Source: Epiperipatus broadwayi
Taxonomy: Eukaryota; Onychophora; Udeonychophora; Euonychophora; Peripatidae
DNA: 64,000 nt
Reading direction: 5' to 3'
NCBI GenBank assembly: GCA_028023455.1
Contig: JAQFVV010000031.1
Coordinates: 1,550,001-1,614,000 of the forward strand
Each line of letters begins with the position of its first letter. The stretch's first letter is position 1. The notes beneath the pieces are model-generated. The model was not told the origin of the DNA. It did no database searches and saw only the letters and a program-made list of their open reading frames with translations. The position numbers and the translations under genes were made by a program. Of this stretch, positions 60,605 through 64,000 are shown piece after piece.

Positions 60605-61290
60605 AAAAATATTTGAAATACAGTCATTCTTCACATACCTGGAGTCTAATTGTAAATACAGTGGATTTGAACTTTCAAGCACCCATCAACTATCCATACT
60701 ATCTCATACTACTGATACACATGACCTCATACTTGTAGAAAAGATAAATAATCACCAATAAACGTATTTCATGCGAAACCAGCGCTCATCAGTTGGTCCA
60801 GATTATCATTTCCCACACACATATATTATCAGTGTTCAGTTTATATTACGATAGCAAATCTTCATATTTTAATAGACAGACTTCAATCCAGTTCAACTTT
60901 TCAGTCATCCACATCACTGAAGATCTGATGATGGAAAACCCAAATCCCATGCTGATGCCAACATTATTGCCATGCCCATGTTGACCTCAAGTCATTCTGA
61001 TCCCTCGTGTATAGGAGCTTATCCATTTAAATACATAGAAGAAGGATGGGCAGGATGCAGGCTTAATGTGTAAATATTTGAAATACAGGCACTCTGCACA
61101 TATCTGGAGCCAAATTGTAAATATAGGGGATTTGAACTCAGACTTTCAAGCACCCGTCAACTAACCATACTATCTCTTAGTATTGATACACATGACCACA
61201 TACATGTAGAAAAGATAAATAATCTGAGTTCAGATAAATAAAGTCTGAGTTCAAATTCCCTATAGCTATTATAGTATGCAAATAATTGTA
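60605..61290 (-). mobile_element. Tandem (1.5-copy) 465-bp retrozyme-like unit (family 2)
   Basis: ATTTGAAATACAG occurs at 60611 and 61076, a period of 465 bp, identical to the corrected period at 20.3-21.4 kb. About 150 bp of the second copy is present (CACATA.CTGGAG, TTTCAAGCACCC.TCAACTA, GATACACATGAC). It breaks off inside the ribozyme's stem I (AAGATAAATAAT). The first copy carries a full hammerhead motif at 60743-60807. Each copy contains a B-box-like TTCAAATCC (minus strand), so a polymerase III-type promoter is possible. Confidence 0.8.
60743..60807 (-). ncRNA. Hammerhead ribozyme motif, family 2 (465-bp unit)
   Basis: Minus strand: CTGATGA (60792-60786), stem II GCGCTGG.../...CGCAT (with one mismatch), GAAA (60770-60767), a short stem III ATACGTTT and a TTA cleavage triplet. 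Stem I pairs ACCAA with TTGGT and ATAATC with GATTAT. The core is intact; the weakest part is stem II. Confidence 0.7.
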
Positions 61291-61925
61291 TAACTATAAA
61301 GATTAGATAAATTATTTCTAAATGCTATAGATTAAACATATGTTTTACATATATAAATCAACAAATTCTGATGAGATGTATTTATCTAAGAGTAAATGAA
61401 TAATTATCATATGATCAGTTGATTGGGAGGTGGGGGTCGTATAATGTTCAAATACCATGAAAATTATATGACATATTCTGTCTATGATTAGTGAACATAA
61501 GTTTGAAACATAAAAATCAGAAGATTATGGACAAAAAGAATTAAATAATTAGAACTCAAGAATGTGATAAAAATCACGGACTAACCTTACTATTTAAATT
61601 CTTAAAAACTCAGTGCCTATCGGTAACAAGAATTAAAATTGCTTTTCCTAAATTCTATTTTAAACTATGGTCAAAATATTTTTTCACAATGTTTCATTTT
61701 TAATTTGAATCACTAAATTAAAAACAAAATATGTTTAGTATATATATTATTGTTTTAAAAAGTTTTTTTTTTTTGGGGGGGGGGATTATCAATGCTATTC
61801 TATTAATCAATCCAGTTTTAATTATTATATTACCATGAGCTTTAATATATTTATTTCCGTAACTATTAAATCTCGGTCTTCCTCCAATGCTTTGCATACT
61901 CATACTCATCTCCATGGTCATAATA
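61291..61925. other. AT-rich stretch with T11-G10 junction
   Basis: No gene was seen. Homopolymers T11 and G10 adjoin at about 61766-61786. Confidence 0.45.
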
Positions 61926-61929
61926 TGAA

Positions 61930-62215
61930 ATTCAAATCTTGTGGCCAGAAATCAAATCAGATTGTCTTTTTTTCCCAAATAACATAGCCAGTCCATAATC
62001 AATCTAGTTAGCATATAATTATTAGTCAGTAAATAATCAGAAGGTAAAATAATAATGGAAAATAGCAGCAAAGGGTGCCATGCATTGACAAGCCTACAGT
62101 GGGCTATATAACCAATATATAAGAAGAGATTCATGATATAAGTTGGGATATTCACTAGCTAATTTAGGGTTTGAATCAAGATTTTTTAAAAAGATAATCA
62201 GTCCATATCCACCCT
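61930..62215 (-). mobile_element. Two relics of the second tRNA-derived SINE type
   Basis: Copies at about 61930-62010 and 62170-62215 share, on the minus strand, ATTATGGACTGGCTAT or ATATGGACTGATTATC, followed by a B-box-like GATTTGA or GATTCAAACCC. They resemble the relic at 45975-46060. Ends are not defined. Confidence 0.5.
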
Positions 62216-62900
62216 AAATAATAATCAATTGTTGGTAAATGGGTCTTCAATTATTATTAGGTAGAATAAAGAAAATGCAAGATTTTTTTTGTAGAAAGAA
62301 TATTATCCTGCAATTGATTATTTAAGACTGTGTTACTTAGGGGTACGTGTGAAATCTAGATTTTATTGAATATAGATATTTATCAAGCACATTAGTCAAT
62401 TAATTGCATATGACTTCATAAAAAATAAAGTTTACACTTACTTATGACTAAGTTGGCATATTTAATATTAAATGTATAAGCCCAATAAATAAAAGGCTGT
62501 CATGAATTCAAAAAAAGAAAAAGAAAAAAAATTGCAAAATCTGATTAGGCCAGCTAGGCTAGATTGTTCTTTAAGTTGTAGAAATGATGTCAGTTAAAAG
62601 ATGCCATAGTAAGTAAGTAGTAGTAGTAATAATAATTTTTTTTTTCTAAATACAAATACACAGAATGTGCAAACTTTGCCTGATGTGAATTCTTCGTGAA
62701 CTGAATATAGGATAATGATTATAGCTAAAGAATTGCCAAAGTTTAAGAGTAATATCATTGCTATTAATAAAATTCATCTTCCAGAGAAAGGATATTTAAT
62801 TCAACAGATTGATAGCTTTATGTTTTTTAAGAGCAGAACATTCGGTCAATAAGATATCATTTGGTATCTTCCAATATTGGAATTTTTAGATTTATTAGTG
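62216..62900. other. AT-rich non-coding stretch
   Basis: No gene was seen. A short (AGT)n-(AAT)n run lies near 62618-62635. Confidence 0.45.
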
Positions 62901-62908
62901 AAAAGCAA

Positions 62909-63001
62909 GCCGAGAGGTATCGCAGTCGCCATGCAAGCAAGTAGTTGGTTGCAGACGGTTGTGGGTTCGCGTCCCGGCCGATGCTATGACATATGAAAAA
63001 A
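62909..63001 (+). mobile_element. tRNA-derived SINE (slightly 5'-truncated) with TSD
   Basis: It starts at GCCGAGAGGTATCGCAG inside the A box, then TTGTGGGTTCGCGTCCCGG (B box), CGATGCTATGACATATG and poly(A). AAAAGCAA flanks it (62901-62908, and again about 63003-63010). Confidence 0.9.
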
Positions 63002-63010
63002 AAAAAGCAA

Positions 63011-64000
63011 ATATTATTAAAAATTGTTTTATACAATGGTAAATATCTATAGTTTTTCACAAAAATTTATGACAGGTCTTCCTATTCCAAAATATTTCAT
63101 TAAACTTTTTCAGTTTTCAGTGTAGTTTCTCCCCCTAACAATATCTTTCATCACTTCTGACCACTCAAAAATGTATCTAATTCATAAAATATCCTTTTTT
63201 GTGATGTGCATATACTATTGATTTTCATTTAAATTATTTAATTTTATAATTAAGTCAGTAATAACAATGTGAGCTCAGATTCCTTGCTTTCTCTATTCAT
63301 TCTTGTTATTTCCAATATAAGTCTTCCCATATTTCTGTGTCATTTGTAAACATTATAATTCAGAGTCAATACCTTATAATCTTAATGAAATCTGGTAAAA
63401 AGTATTGATTAAAAACTTATTCTTTTTAAAAGGGTTAACATGCTTCTTTTAAATATAATAACAAGCCTATTAAACACACTACAAACAATTTCTTCCACTT
63501 AGTATTAGTTGATAGCTATTAATCCAAGTAAATTTAATTATTAACTTTGGCCTTTTTTCTTGCCCAGGAAATGAAATTTGTCTTCAATTCTTTTTTTAAA
63601 ATCTAATATAGTTTGCAATTTTTAACTGCAAATCATTAGATGTTGCAAAAATACCAACAACACCATAAACTTTAAACATAAACTTTTAAAAACATTTTTT
63701 AAAATTGCTAAAAATAATTTTGGAAAATTGAAATTTTTAATAAAATATTATTTGTATGATTAAAGTAATCAATGGATTATGTGATATCCAACGCCAATGT
63801 GTAAGATTAAACACAACAGTTCTATCTACTTACTTAAGCTGAGATTTTATTTTCATTATTTTTAGCTAGAAATTGACCAACAAAGATTTAATGGTAGATT
63901 TAATTTCAAACAATTTTATTAATAAAATGGCATTTTTATATATTTTCATAATAATTTTAATACAAGAACTTTTTTATTGTCTGAACTTTTAAAGTTTAAT
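63011..64000. other. AT-rich non-coding stretch
   Basis: No gene or clear repeat was seen to the end of the window. Confidence 0.45.

Noticed and set aside
61366-61400. CTGATGAGATG near 61370
   Set aside because: No GAAA box downstream and no stem II; chance match in AT-rich DNA.

Overview
The window looks like AT-rich intergenic and intronic DNA from a repeat-loaded invertebrate genome. The reasons are canonical spliceosomal splice sites, non-LTR, Penelope, mariner and hAT relics, and tRNA-derived SINEs with target-site duplications. There is no sign of bacterial operons. The species cannot be fixed from the sequence. A large-genome mollusc or chelicerate is only a guess.

Only one convincing host coding segment is present: a 1,569-bp internal exon on the minus strand (37294 down to 35726, phase 0 at both ends). 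It encodes two PH-like domains separated by a serine-rich linker, probably a scaffold or adaptor protein of the AFAP type. The other exons are not visible, so much of the window may be intron of this gene. A long fold-back repeat lies within about 70 bp upstream of its splice acceptor.

The rest is repeats. 0-7 kb: a Penelope-like element (PLE) relic, a fold-back element, and two copies of a fold-back family carrying a hammerhead ribozyme (HHR). 8-20 kb: a SINE, diverged direct repeats, a second PLE relic and a 314-bp fold-back. 20-27 kb: a tandem pair of a 465-bp unit interrupted by a hAT element, an HHR fold-back, a SINE and a 340-bp satellite array. 27-35 kb: microsatellite, fold-backs, and a divergent HHR fold-back. 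35-46 kb: the exon, SINEs, a mariner relic, and a palindromic derivative of the HHR family. 46-57 kb: LINE fragments, SINEs, a hAT element, another fold-back with an HHR-like motif, and a 403-bp tandem pair with two HHR motifs. 57-64 kb: a complete 219-bp HHR element with terminal inverted repeats, a second 465-bp tandem pair with an HHR, and SINEs.

The main result is the concentration of HHR-like self-cleaving RNA motifs in at least four unrelated sequence families, all as fold-backs or tandem pairs and in the same window as two PLE relics. This matches the known association of HHRs with PLEs and with small animal retrozymes. The 465-bp and 403-bp tandem units look like retrozymes. The 219-bp element, which combines terminal inverted repeats with an internal HHR, is the least expected arrangement. 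All ribozyme folds were worked out by eye and need covariance-model confirmation.
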